From Pristionchus mayeri (lineage: Eukaryota > Nematoda > Chromadorea > Rhabditida > Neodiplogasteridae), in contig BTRK01000006.1 of NCBI GenBank assembly GCA_036245805.1, positions 38,568,901-38,632,900 of the forward strand: a stretch of 64,000 nucleotides of DNA, in the 5' to 3' direction. Each line of letters starts with the position of its first letter. The first letter of the stretch is position 1. Positions 1-10,500 of this stretch are shown one piece after another. Under the pieces are notes generated by a model. It worked only from the letters and a program-made list of their open reading frames with translations, had not been told where the DNA came from and ran no database searches. The position numbers were made by a program, and so were the translations under genes.

Positions 1-214
1 CGGATTCTTTCCCATTGCACTCAAGACTCCGTTCAGGCACTTCACACCGGAGTACCCGGCCTTCGTCAGATCATACGAGGAGTCCACAATCATGTAGTAA
101 CCAGGAGGACACTTCAGGATGCATGTGGGGTCCGCTTTAGGGAAGAAGCACGTTTTCGCATCGCTCGAGGAAGAGAAGGGAGAAGAGCGATGCGATTGCC
201 CACATATGCATCTG
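1..214 (-). CDS. Cysteine-rich secreted-type protein, exon cut by window edge
   Basis: On the minus strand an open exon runs from a TTTACAG acceptor just above position 214 to the left edge. It encodes about 70 residues with spaced cysteines, including RCICGQS, KTCFFPKADPTCILKCPPGYY and a later VKCLNG. The Cys-Pro-Pro-Gly-Tyr-Tyr stretch resembles small disulfide modules of secreted nematode proteins, and the style recalls the cysteine-rich genes at 52.6-61.4 kb. Neither end of the gene is visible: the 3' part lies outside the window and no upstream exon was identified. The family is not identified, and extracellular location is inferred from cysteine content only. Confidence 0.5.
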
Positions 215-249
215 CTGTAAATTGGACTATTAGTACTGATTCAGTGATC

Positions 250-1460
250 AACGAGTTGATAAAAACGGGAGAGGATTGAATGAAGTTGATAAGAACGTGA
301 ACCGTTTACTAGACGAAAATCGCTGTTGATAGGTGCTAGAGAGGAAGCGAGTTGCGCCTTTATCCCCCTTCCCAAACCAGTGTGATCGGGTTGTCGGGTT
401 TTTGTCGAGGTTTTTCACATTGGATTGATCGCTATCTCTCGGATAAGAGATAAGCCCACCGGCTGTTACTGTGTCAATTTTCAGCTCTCCATCTCTTATG
501 CTAAGGGATAACACTTGTTCGTCATTGGGTTGATTCCGATATATTGTAGTAGGCTTTCTTGATCTTTTGTATGGCAGGTCAGTATCTTGCTTCTGTATTC
601 ACCTCGATCGTAGAAGGAAAGAGAAGGGAAGTCCTAATTCGGATTATCCATCTCCTAGAGGATTCCTCTCTTGCACGTGCCATCTGTCAGAAGAATGAAC
701 CGGAAGGGGATGACGAAGGAGGAGGACTCTTCCACCAGGAAAGAAGCGGAAAAGAGAAACTAAAGAAACACACAACATACCTAATATATAAATTAACTTC
801 AACAGTTATACCCTTACCTCGATTAAATCACTCCGGGCATAATCTTGGGTTGATCTACCACATCAGCAACTTCATCGTTTCACCCTATCAATAGTGACCC
901 GCAGCAACGGTTGACAAATAACATCTGTATGCTCCCCTCTTCACACCGGGAAAGAGAGAAAAATCCGAAAAAGTGAAACTCGACTATTAGAAGGGACAAT
1001 ATGCTTCTGATTCCATCAAATAGCCATGTTTCGATTTAAAGGTTTTGATTTTTAGGATTCACTGACAACATTGAGAAGTGATGTGCAACATCATCATCAC
1101 CCCAAACTACCGTTATCAGGTTTTTCTGTATTTGCACAGGGTTTTGTTCGACCTAACTTGATTGCTGTCTCTCGGATCCGCGGCAAGCCATTCCTGTGCC
1201 AAATTTAGCTCTCCATATTTTCACTTTGATAAATTAAGTTTCAAATTGGGCTGATTCTGATTGCGTGTTATGTGTACAGGGCTTCTGTATGATTCGCGGT
1301 GAGCCTGGATATCGAAATGTGGAATGCGCAAAATCAATAAGCTCTCCTCGAGGATTCCTCTCTGAGGTGTGCCCCACGTGTAAGAAGAATGACCCGCACG
1401 GGATTACGAAGCAGTACTCTTCCGAGAAGAAAGTTACAAATCATACAACCTACTCATAAG
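250..1460. repeat. Decayed direct duplication, two units about 0.7 kb apart
   Basis: Several landmarks recur in the same order and orientation about 690-735 bases apart: GCTATCTCTCGGAT near 431 and GCTGTCTCTCGGAT near 1164; CTTCTGTAT near 590 and 1281; GATTCCTCTC at 661 and 1353, each followed by a similar ...AAGAATGACC-like stretch. The second unit holds an open plus-strand frame (about 1265-1459) with three cysteines; the matching frame in the first unit is degraded. It is probably an old tandem duplication of a gene fragment or repeat. No function can be assigned. Confidence 0.4.
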
Positions 1461-2112
1461 ATCAATTCAGTTCTACTTCTAGCTCGATCTGGTCACTCCG
1501 TGAATCAGTTCATCATCTTGAGCTGTGTGGCCGCCCGGAATTCAATAATTGTGGTTTTATTGAAGAACATAATTCGCCATGAATGGCTTCTGTCTGCCCA
1601 CTTCGCATCGGGGCCGAGGCGCATCCCATTCACTCTAATAGCCATGTTTGGTTGCGAGAACCTAGCAACTGGGGAGGGTGCAGACAATGAGGAAGGACGA
1701 GATTTACCATTGGAACAATCGAAAAGGAACGGGATATAATGGGAGTCATGCATAAACCTGTCTAGGTGAGAAAGTGATTGAATAGATCAACTCTGGATAA
1801 GCGTCCCCTTGCAATGGTTCATGTAGAGAAGACGAATTCAAAAGAAACATGCCCGAAAATATCCTGATGCGGGGAGTGTTTCGCTGAGAAAGGGTTTCAG
1901 CTAGGATAGTTCAAGAAACTCCACATCTTGAGATAGCTTGGCTGGAAATTTGAACTTAGTGGGATCGCTGTAACTGTTTTATGCGTCCTATGCGAGTACA
2001 GCTCCTGTGGCTAGCTGACTCAGATATTCAATCAATAGTCGTGAATTAGATCTTTTTTATCTGCGCTTTAGAAGTTTATTTACTTAATCTAGCCAGGAAG
2101 TGGACACATTTT
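1461..2112. other. No supported gene
   Basis: Several short open frames overlap on both strands here, but none has splice-consistent continuation or a recognisable domain. I see only unremarkable A/T-biased sequence up to the target duplication of the next element. Confidence 0.4.
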
Positions 2113-2120
2113 GTTGAGAC

Positions 2121-2867
2121 TAGGGTTGGTGAAATCGGGCCAACCCGGTACTCGAGTACTCGACTCGGAAAACCCTAATTTTAGCCCGAGTTGGCTCGAA
2201 ACCCGATCGGGCGGCCCGACCTCGAGAGTGAAGAGTCGAGCGGCTCGATTAGCCCGACTTGGCCCGACTAGCCCGACTCGGCCCGATTCGGCCCGACTCG
2301 AGCCAACACGATCTCATAGGGGCATTTCGGCGTTTTGCTCACCATTATCCTTTGAGGCACGTGAGGCAAGTAGCCGATTGGTGAAGTGGTTGTGTTTTGC
2401 ACCTTGTAGTCTAAAGACCCCGGATCAACTCCGCTATCAATTTTCCGTTTTTGCTCACTTTGTAGGTTATAGTGATGATAAATGAAGAAAAAAATTAAAT
2501 AACTTGAGCAAAAACTCAACCGAATCAAGCGGAATTGAACCAGCTATTTTTTTGCTGAAGTTGTAAAATACAACCATTTCACCAACCGGTTACTTTCCAG
2601 GAGAACCTCAAATTGCAATGTTGAGAGCGACGCGGAATTGCCCTAATGCTTTCGCTCGAGAGATTGGGCCGAGTCGGGCCGAGTCGAGCCAGTCGGGCCA
2701 AGTCGGGCCAGTCGAGCCACTCGACTATTCACTCTCGAGGTCGGGCCGCCCGATCGGGTTAGCACCGTTTTCGAGCGGCCCGAGTACTCAGGCTCGATTC
2801 GAGCTGAGCCCGAGTCGAGTTTGAGAGTCGGGCCCTCGACTGGCCCGACCCGATTTGACCAACCCTA
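2121..2867. mobile_element. hAT-like non-autonomous element with 8-bp target duplication
   Basis: The 747-bp element starts TAGGGTTGGTGAAATCGGG and ends with the near-perfect inverse CCCGATTTGACCAACCCTA. It is flanked by the identical 8-mer GTTGAGAC at 2113-2120 and 2868-2875. Eight-base duplications and TAGGG-type ends are typical of hAT transposons. Both arms are packed with variants of TCGGGC/GCCCGA and TCGAG, so a few hundred bases at each end fold back. The middle (about 2340-2620) is ordinary A/T-rich DNA with no transposase, so it would need a transposase supplied in trans. Confidence 0.8.
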
Positions 2868-2875
2868 GTTGAGAC

Positions 2876-3264
2876 CGTCATTAGTATTGAACTTTTCTCC
2901 CGTTTCGTTTTTACCTTGCTTTCACTTTCTTGTTAGCTGATGAAGGAAAGCTCAACAACCATGTTCGACGGCCGGAGAGTTCGCCGGAATGTTTTTATGA
3001 AAAATTTACATATTGTTCGTACCCAGCACTCACATTGCCTAATCCCTCGATTCCCGGTAAACGAACATAGGACATATTCAAGAGATTCATTTTATACACG
3101 ATACAACCGAGGTAGACGCTGAAATATATCAGCACACAGAAAAATATTTTGATTCGTTACACTTTGATCAGTATTTGCACAATCGCAATGCTAAAAGGTG
3201 TAAAGCCACGGTAAATCAAATCGCTATACAGATAACATGCAAACTACCCCGCGGAATATCAAGC
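2876..3264. other. Intergenic, no gene seen
   Basis: This is the stretch between the hAT-like element and the 3' end of the small membrane-protein gene. A short open frame at 2940-3122 has no splice or domain support. Confidence 0.4.
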
Positions 3265-4014
3265 TTATTTGTGTTTCTTCGATGAACCAGGAGTATAAAT
3301 GGGAGGAGCAGGCTCGGCTTCAGCTTTCTAAATAATTGAAATTAGAAGGGAATGGAAATATGTTAATAGATTTTATGGCTGCGTAATACGTTGACGTTTA
3401 TCTTTTTGTTCAAATTTTTTGCCGGGCATATTGATCTGCTAATTTCCGATTGATAAATATTAATAAGAGAGTTCAACTCACTTGAGTACCAGGCGAAAGA
3501 ACGGGAGGGGCAGGCTTTGATTCGACTTTCTAAATGAATTACGTTGAAAGGTAGACAATTTCTTTCTAAATGAATTACGTTGAAAGGTAGACAACACATA
3601 CAGTATTTCTTTTCGGTTTTTTACCGCTCCTATTACTGGTGAATGTTGAGCAATTCAAAAGATGTACTCACCTGAGTGGTATCTTCGGGATCACAATAAA
3701 TCCACACTAAGATCGAATAGAGCACCCGAAGTATCACAACCACAACCGTGCTCATCACCTGCAACAACAATGTACAGCTTCACGATTTTCACTAAATGAA
3801 CATCATTCGAGAATGTCATTGATAAGAGTTTAGTAGCCCCTTCAAATAACAGGTAGTAGTGGTAGAGATGCTTAACCAAAATGTGAATTTTGAAATCCAA
3901 ACAACTGACCTTGTAAGACAGACCAATCATGGGGAATACGAGGAAGATCAGAATCAGCCATGCGTAGAGAGTGGGAGTGTACTCCAGTGGAGAGGCGGAC
4001 AGCATTATTGTCAT
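3265..4014 (-). CDS. Small two-span membrane protein, 100 aa, four exons
   Basis: Four exons join in phase 0: 4014-3910, 3758-3672, 3529-3482 and 3327-3265. The ATG directly follows a TTGTAG acceptor, a likely trans-splice site. Exon 1 carries a membrane span (AWLILIFLVFPMIGL); exon 2 carries a second (STVVVVILRVLYSILVWIY) followed by CDPEDTT. Exons 3 and 4 encode similar short proline-rich tails, KVESKPAPPVLSPGTQ and KAEAEPAPPIYTPGSSKKHK, so one is probably a copy of the other. All introns show GT-AG ends. I do not recognise the family. A compact membrane protein with a cytosolic or lumenal proline-rich tail is all that can be inferred. A 34-base tandem repeat duplicates the acceptor of exon 3. 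Confidence 0.65.
3527..3597. repeat. Two tandem copies of a 34-bp unit over a splice acceptor
   Basis: The unit containing CTAAATGAATTACGTTGAAA occurs twice head to tail. On the minus strand each copy contains ATTCATTTAGAAAG, so the 3' splice site of the third exon of the neighbouring gene is duplicated. Using the upstream acceptor would reach a stop after a few codons, so only the proximal one gives the full protein. Confidence 0.75.
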
Positions 4015-4152
4015 CTACAACGGTGTAAATTCGCGTTCATAGAAGTTGACATGAAAAAGACTTATTGCTAAAAAGTCTTCTTTGTGATATCTGCGTTATG
4101 TAGTATCCTAGGGTAAGACTAAAATGGAACGATAAAAGCGAAAGTTCTCACC

Positions 4153-4995
4153 TCACCACGTTTCTTTTATGAGAAAATGAATAGGAATCTCCTTTTGTTG
4201 CACTTTAATCTTCTCAGTATGAGTGATTAGAAAAGTTGCAGCGATTCCGTACGCAAGACAAGGAATGCCTTCAAGACCGATGGTTTTTATTGAACCAGTT
4301 GCTCAGGTTTACACATAGCACGCCACTCTCCTTCACCTTCACTCCCGAATACACAAATTAAGCATGAATGAGTTTGAAGGAAGCTCTTCTCTTTTTGAAG
4401 TTATTGCACAGATATAACTTACCCAGATTAGCAACAGTGATTACTCTCCAGAGTCGATCTTCACTGGACAGGTCTTGTACGGGACGGGCGGTGCAGTGGT
4501 ACTTGATGTAGGGGAAGCAGCCGATTCTAGAGAATTGGAAGGTAGACAGAAATGGTGATTACATTGAGGTTACAGGAATGAGTTGAGCAAACACACGCAA
4601 ATTGTGAATGGATGTGAAGGAAATCGTACATGGAAAAACACGGAACAAGGTTATTAGAGCAGTGAGAGAGATAAGCGAGTGAGGTGATAACAATTAGTGC
4701 TCAGAAACAAGATTAGTAAAAGTACCTCAGTATGTGATAGTTGATATCATCAACTGTGAAATTGAAATGTTTAGCTCCAAAATGATCATCTTGAATGAAT
4801 CTGAGAGCACAAATCTTGAGACTATTGGTGATCAAGTTATAGCACTAACCGATACGGTAAGAAGAAACTAGTCCATGCGGGATGGCCTCTACCGCGAATG
4901 TACTCGCGGACTACAGTTGAAGCAAGTGGTCGAAAACGGTAGAAATGATGGAGTGTGCGATATGGCAAGACCAAAAACCGGTAGAGCAAACTCAT
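4153..4995 (-). CDS. C15orf61-like (DUF4564) small membrane protein, 146 aa
   Basis: Exons 4995-4850, 4800-4726, 4526-4423 and 4268-4153 join in matching phases (2, 2, 1) with GT-AG introns. The product starts MSLLYRFLVLPYRTLHHFYR, continues through HPAWTSFFLPYR, DDHFGAKHFNF and NYHILRIGCFPYIKYHC, then QDLSSEDRLW, and ends with a membrane span (NLGIPCLAYGIAATFLI) and a short tail. The run of WTS-F-PY, HFN, NYH-LR-GCFP-IKYHC, QDL and NLGIPCLAYG matches what I know of the conserved animal C15orf61 family, whose members are of similar length. Biochemical function is unknown to me. A basic, aromatic N-terminus with one C-terminal span would allow a mitochondrial or secretory-membrane location, which is inference. 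None of the sequence looks broken. Confidence 0.7.
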
Positions 4996-5381
4996 GCAAT
5001 CTGAGCAGAACGGAGAAAGTGTGATTGGAGAAGGAAAATATAGATATGGAACGTGGATTCAAACCACTTCTCGATTTCATAACGATTTGATGATGCTCAA
5101 AACTTTATCATTAATCACTTGAAAGCCCAAAATACCGATATGAAAAACAATTGATTTTCACGGTACCGATCTGTGAGGACACACAGCTAGCATCACGCAC
5201 ATTGGGTAATTTCCGGTAGTAGTCTCTCTTATCTCATTGCTCATCTTTGCATCTTCTCCGCTGTGTGCAACCTCAACCGCTACAATCGGTCGACCTTCCC
5301 TCCGCAAGAGCCGCAATCGTCAGATTTCAGTCGATTCACGGTTCTCTGATGGTCGTTGATCAGCGGATGAGGCACGTGAAC

Positions 5382-6069
5382 TTACAGTAGGGTATCACGC
5401 AGCTGAAAAGAAGAGAGATAATAATCTACCGAAAATATAAAAACAGCAGTAGATGTTCTCATTCATTCGATATAAGCCGATCGTGTAACTTTTTAGCGCT
5501 CTCAACTGATAAGAACACATATTTTTGCTAAATGTATCTGCAGAACCGCAGTGAGGTATGGTAATTTCGTTTTTTAGACAATTTTTAAAAGCAATACATA
5601 AAATAACCGTCAAACCTGTTCTGTGTCATCGAAGAGAATAGGTTCCGTCGTCTGTTCCATATTCCTCTCAATCATAGCTTGACTCATCTTCTCGTCTGGC
5701 CCACTCAGTCCATAAACCAGATAACCATGTGATGCTGTTCTGAAAAAATGCAAGATCAATATCTTTGTTAAACATGCTTTTCTGAAGCATAAAATTCCCT
5801 CGTGAATCTTTTAAGTTGCTATTTGAATCCAATGATTTGCATTTTCGATCATTCACATTGGCCCGCAAACATGTGATTGCGTTGAAACAATGATGAAGCT
5901 TGCCAAAATAAATGCTAACTTCTCTTCATACTATGTTTTTCCATTCGTTGAAGTCGTCTAAAGGGCTGGGAATCTAATCACCTGCTATAAGAACCGATAA
6001 ATGTATCAAACACCACACCATTAGTTATTGGAATGAAGACGAGTATCAAAAATAATGATAGAATAATAT
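5382..6069 (-). CDS. Membrane protein of unknown family, 5' end not found
   Basis: Three exons fit together: 6069-5982 (hydrophobic, ADIILSLFLILVFIPITNGV...FIGSYS), 5739-5616 (TASHGYLVYGLSG, then an acidic, Met/Glu-rich tail) and 5402-5382 (LRDTLL, stop). Junctions are GT-AG and in phase. The first seen exon begins at a CCCGCAG acceptor, so at least one upstream exon is missing; none could be placed confidently between 6070 and 7140. The visible part is a membrane span followed by a polar C-terminus of about 50 residues. I do not recognise the family. It lies in a same-strand cluster with the two small membrane-protein genes downstream. Confidence 0.5.
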
Positions 6070-7504
6070 CTGCGGGATGTGTCGAGGTGTTAGAATTAGA
6101 GAGAGTGACGCCAGCAAGACAAAACAGAGGGCAAAAAGCAGTTAACACTCAGAAGCGTCGATCAATACAAAAACGAAATAGAGTAAATAGCGCAGAATGG
6201 ATGGAATGATGCTTCTCGAGAATTTAAATTTATTTAATATCATGAAAAAGCAAATACTCTCTATCTTTGTGAGTAGCATAAACAACAATAGTAGATGTTA
6301 TTGTGAAACCTCGTGTTTTTCATGTCCTAAAAACTGGATGCGGATTTTAGAAACACAGAGAACCTTAGAAGCAATCTGATTTGTTGAATTTTTCTCACGA
6401 TGATTTTCTCATATACGGAAGATAAAAAGTGAAACAAAATTAAAAACAAATATTTTTAAAGAAAAGCATTCTGGAGATAAGGAATATGGCCCAACTCAAT
6501 ACTTTACTACGGTAACTGGCGTGCTTGTTAGCAGTCTTTGTTTTCTTTTGTTATTGGAGATCTGATTGTCTCTATGAAATATCTGTACGTATTCAAATTT
6601 ACTTTTTCGATTCTTTTGGTATTGATCTTTTGTATTCTCATTACTCTCTCAGTGTTCATTTTTAGAGGCGAACCACTGGTCTCTCTTACCAGCTGCTTTC
6701 TCCTCTCATGACCTCTTGCAGGTCACACTTAGGAAAGCCGCCAGACTCGGAGTGCATAATTGACTTAAATTTTGTCTGGACAACTCTCTTTACCGCCTGA
6801 GCAGCCTATCGTTCTCCTTGAATTTATCGCATTTGCATCATGTTTTGTTGCCTAAATTGAGCACTTCTTGTTGATATTGAAATCTAATATGCGGATAACG
6901 CTTTCTAAAAAGACTATCCAATTTGTTTTTCTGGAAATATACTTGGCATCCTATTAGTGAACTCTGAAACCACCCTCCCAAGATTCGAGTCACGGGATGG
7001 TACGCAAATGAGATACCTTCCCAACCTTGCTCATCTCTCTCATTACATCTAGCAAACGATGGGGTTACTAGGAGGCCTATCCCGATGGGGTTACTAGGAG
7101 GCCTATCTACGCCATAGCCTATCCCGAGCACGGCACTCACTTCTGCCTTTGCGTTTGTCCCATCACTCTCTCGATCCCAGTCACAGCAGATGTGTATCTT
7201 CTCTCCTAATTCGGAACCGTGGGGAGAAACTCGAGATCGTACTCGAAACTAGGTGACAGGGTGGTTGGACCATCTGCTCCTTTTCCAATTACCACATCTT
7301 TCATCTGCGCATCTCTCAGTCTATTGGTAAAACTGAATTAGTCTTCAATTCAGATTTATAACTCTTCCTCACCGATATTCATTGTTTTGAATGGACGTGC
7401 TCGTGTCTCCATAATCGTAGACTGTCTGAAGAGAATTAGATTGGCGCGCGTTGCTTGTTGTATCTTTCATCAATTTTGGTTGCCGGCAATCGTCATCTTC
7501 TTCC
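6070..7504. other. Intergenic / possible 5' exon region; short tandem repeat
   Basis: No supported gene. A unit of about 25 bp containing GATGGGGTTACTAGGAGGCC is present twice between about 7060 and 7110. The missing 5' exon of the minus-strand gene ending at 5382 and the promoter of the MORC gene should both lie here. Confidence 0.4.
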
Positions 7505-7512
7505 TTTTCAGA
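7505..7512 (+). promoter_or_regulatory. Likely trans-splice or 5'-UTR acceptor of the MORC gene
   Basis: The pyrimidine-rich CTTCCTTTTCAG ends two bases before the chosen ATG at 7513. That is the usual placement of a nematode spliced-leader acceptor and supports this start. Confidence 0.5.
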
Positions 7513-10500
7513 ATGAGCGACGACGACGATGTGCAGATCATCACGTTGTATTCAGAGGGTGAGCCATTTACCATCGTAAAGGTGCCGCAAATTCTTCTCC
7601 TTTTCTCTTCTAAATGTACCACATTTTGTGCCACAGTAGTCGACAATACGAAACCCGTTATCTATCAAAGCTCGTTTCCTCACATCAACAATGATTCCAT
7701 TGCAGAAATGGGTCATCCAGACAAGGAAATGCTCCTGGACGTCCTCCAGATCACCCCGGAGCATGTACGATCGAATGGGTAAGCAAGCCGTACCTTTATA
7801 TTTAACTGTTCTATGGCATACGTGATTGTGGCTGTTCCACTTGTATTCTTTTGAAGTAAGATAATGCCTGTTCATACTTCTGGCAAAGGCAATCTGAAGC
7901 AATACTCTTATTCTCATATTGTCAGAACAGTGCACACGACGCCCCACGCGGGCATCGCCGAGCTCATCGACAACGCCGTCGACTCGAATGCCACGAACGT
8001 CAAGATCACCTACAGTAAGTCCATTTTATCGATTTTAACAGCCATGCGATTTCCCACTATTATTGCAATACTGGTACTCATGTGCTGTCGTTGTGACTTT
8101 TAGTGATAAAACGCATAAAGACAGATCAGTGCAATACTGCGATTCTGATTCAGTCTACTTTACTCCTTCGATGAGTGGCAATCTTGTTCAGATAAGAAGA
8201 ATGGCTACATCATCGTTACCGACGACGGATGCGGCATGAATCGGTACGAGATACGTTCACAAGTAATCGAGACCGCACCTCCACATGCACCACTTGCTCC
8301 ACTACGATGCTCATTCTAGCATCGACGCACTGCGCACTCTACTCGTCGGACACTCAAACAAGCGAGGAGACAACGAGTGCATCGGCCAGTTCGGAAACGG
8401 ACTCAAGAGGTCAGCGAGAGAGAAATTTTGGCGCTACGATATGCTATCATAACGACAATAGAAAGGAATACTGTACGTCACAATAACCGAAATATGGTTT
8501 TTCTCCAGTGGTGCGATGCGACTGGGCGAGACTCTGCTGGTAGTTACTAAGCAGAAATCGGAGTGGACTGTGCTCATGATCTCACTCGCTTACCTCGATA
8601 GCCTCGGATGCAAACAGGTAGGCAAGCCGACCTTCTAGATATCGAATATTACCCTCGGAACGTCGTCAATGAATTTTGACGTAGGACTCCCCGCAATAAC
8701 TACGATTCATTCATCGCCTGGATATTTTGTTAATTTTCTACTTCCTATCTCGTGTGCAATTTGCAGTGCTACGTGCCTTGCATTTCGTACGACCACCAAC
8801 CGAACAGCCAGAATTGGGACATCCATCGGATGAGGGGAGAGAACAAAGCGAAGGTACGACACGTATTCACCACTTCCAAATATTTTCTTTTGTTTGTTCC
8901 TTCACTGTGGAACCCATAGTAAATCATGTCTAAAATGAAAATTTTTGAAATATGGTTTGCGGAGGGCATTAACTATAAAAATTATTGAAGCTTTGCGAAT
9001 TGAAACATCAATTTGCAGCACGACCGAGCACTCAAAGTGATCCTTGAGTATTCACCATTCAAGACGGAGAAAGCTCTATTCGAACACATGCTGGCGTCAA
9101 TTACAAGTAAGAATTTCTTTCTCCCAATGATGAACGTGCTCAACGGTTGAACTATTCTGACCACCTTAAAATCAGGATAAAAGACTCGCTCGAAAGTTTA
9201 AAAAATACCTGACAATTCATCCTATGATCTCGCTTGCCATAGAATAATAATTATTCAATAATTGATGTCATTCAGCGAATACTGGTACCTCGGTACTCGT
9301 CACGGACCTGAAGCGAATGGAGAACGGACAGTGAGCGATTTAAAAAAAATGTTTTGACACTTTCCTTCGAAGTTGGAAACATTTTATTCTGTGTTGGTTG
9401 AATGGCATTTTTAGTTAGTATGAAATGAACTTGTACAGATACGAGATCACCACGAGGAACGGCGATATCGTCCTCAACAACAGAGTGACCTACGAGGGAG
9501 CTCCTGGAGCGAAGAAGCGGAAGTCGAGCACTGACGACGACGACGATCCTCGGTATGTCGACGATGAATTAAATCGAAGAGACTCTAAACGACGACATCA
9601 TTCGTTCTTTACAGCGAACGCAACTTATCCAAGTACCTGCAAGATCTCTATCTCGACCCTAAGGTCGTCATCTTCATTAATGACCTCAAGGTGACGCAGA
9701 AAATATACGCAATCGGTTCTGTGGAGACAATTACAAATATATGTTTGAATGCTATGTTGTTCAGAAGTCGGTAAAAATTAGGAAGATGACGTGATACGAA
9801 TGTCTTCTCTCAGGTGCAAGTGAGAGATCCGATCCGATCTCTCGCTGATCCTCAATGGATGCAACTGGCCAAGAATGGGATCGAACAATTTGTTCAACGG
9901 CATACGACTAATCTAGTGAAGGAGAAGAAGCGAGGTAAGTGGTGGAAAGAAGGGAGCAATCATGTGGTTATCTGCTCCCTCTTCCAGTCACCAATCTGAT
10001 CCTGAAGAGGGAGGAAGAACAGAATCGACTGCAAAGGGAGTACTCCAAGGAGCCGGAGGCCATCAAAATGAAACAGTGAGCACCATTTCTTGGTTACCTT
10101 TCACCCTTTTTCATTGTTATGCAAAGACTCGAGTCGATTTGAGCAACATTGCATTCCTGAGACAAGGTGAAGAAGATTTTCATGGTTCTTCATAGGGTGC
10201 TTTTGCAGAATCAAGCGAGATCTAGCAGCACTTGGATCGGAGTTGGCAGAACTGAGAAAGTCATTCGCCCATCTATCAAACGACACTGTCAAGGTAATCT
10301 TTCTCAATTTTTCGAGCTCCTGACACAGGAAATTTAGAAAAAAAAACAGAAAAAAATCAGCTTATTTCTATTAACTCAAGAAAAATAAGTGTTCTCGTTG
10401 AGGCGGGCTCGGACATCAAAGTGTACTTCGGAGTGAATATCGAGAAGAGATGCGATTCGTACGTAGTCTTCTACACGAATGGAAGGAGGATCATGCAGGT

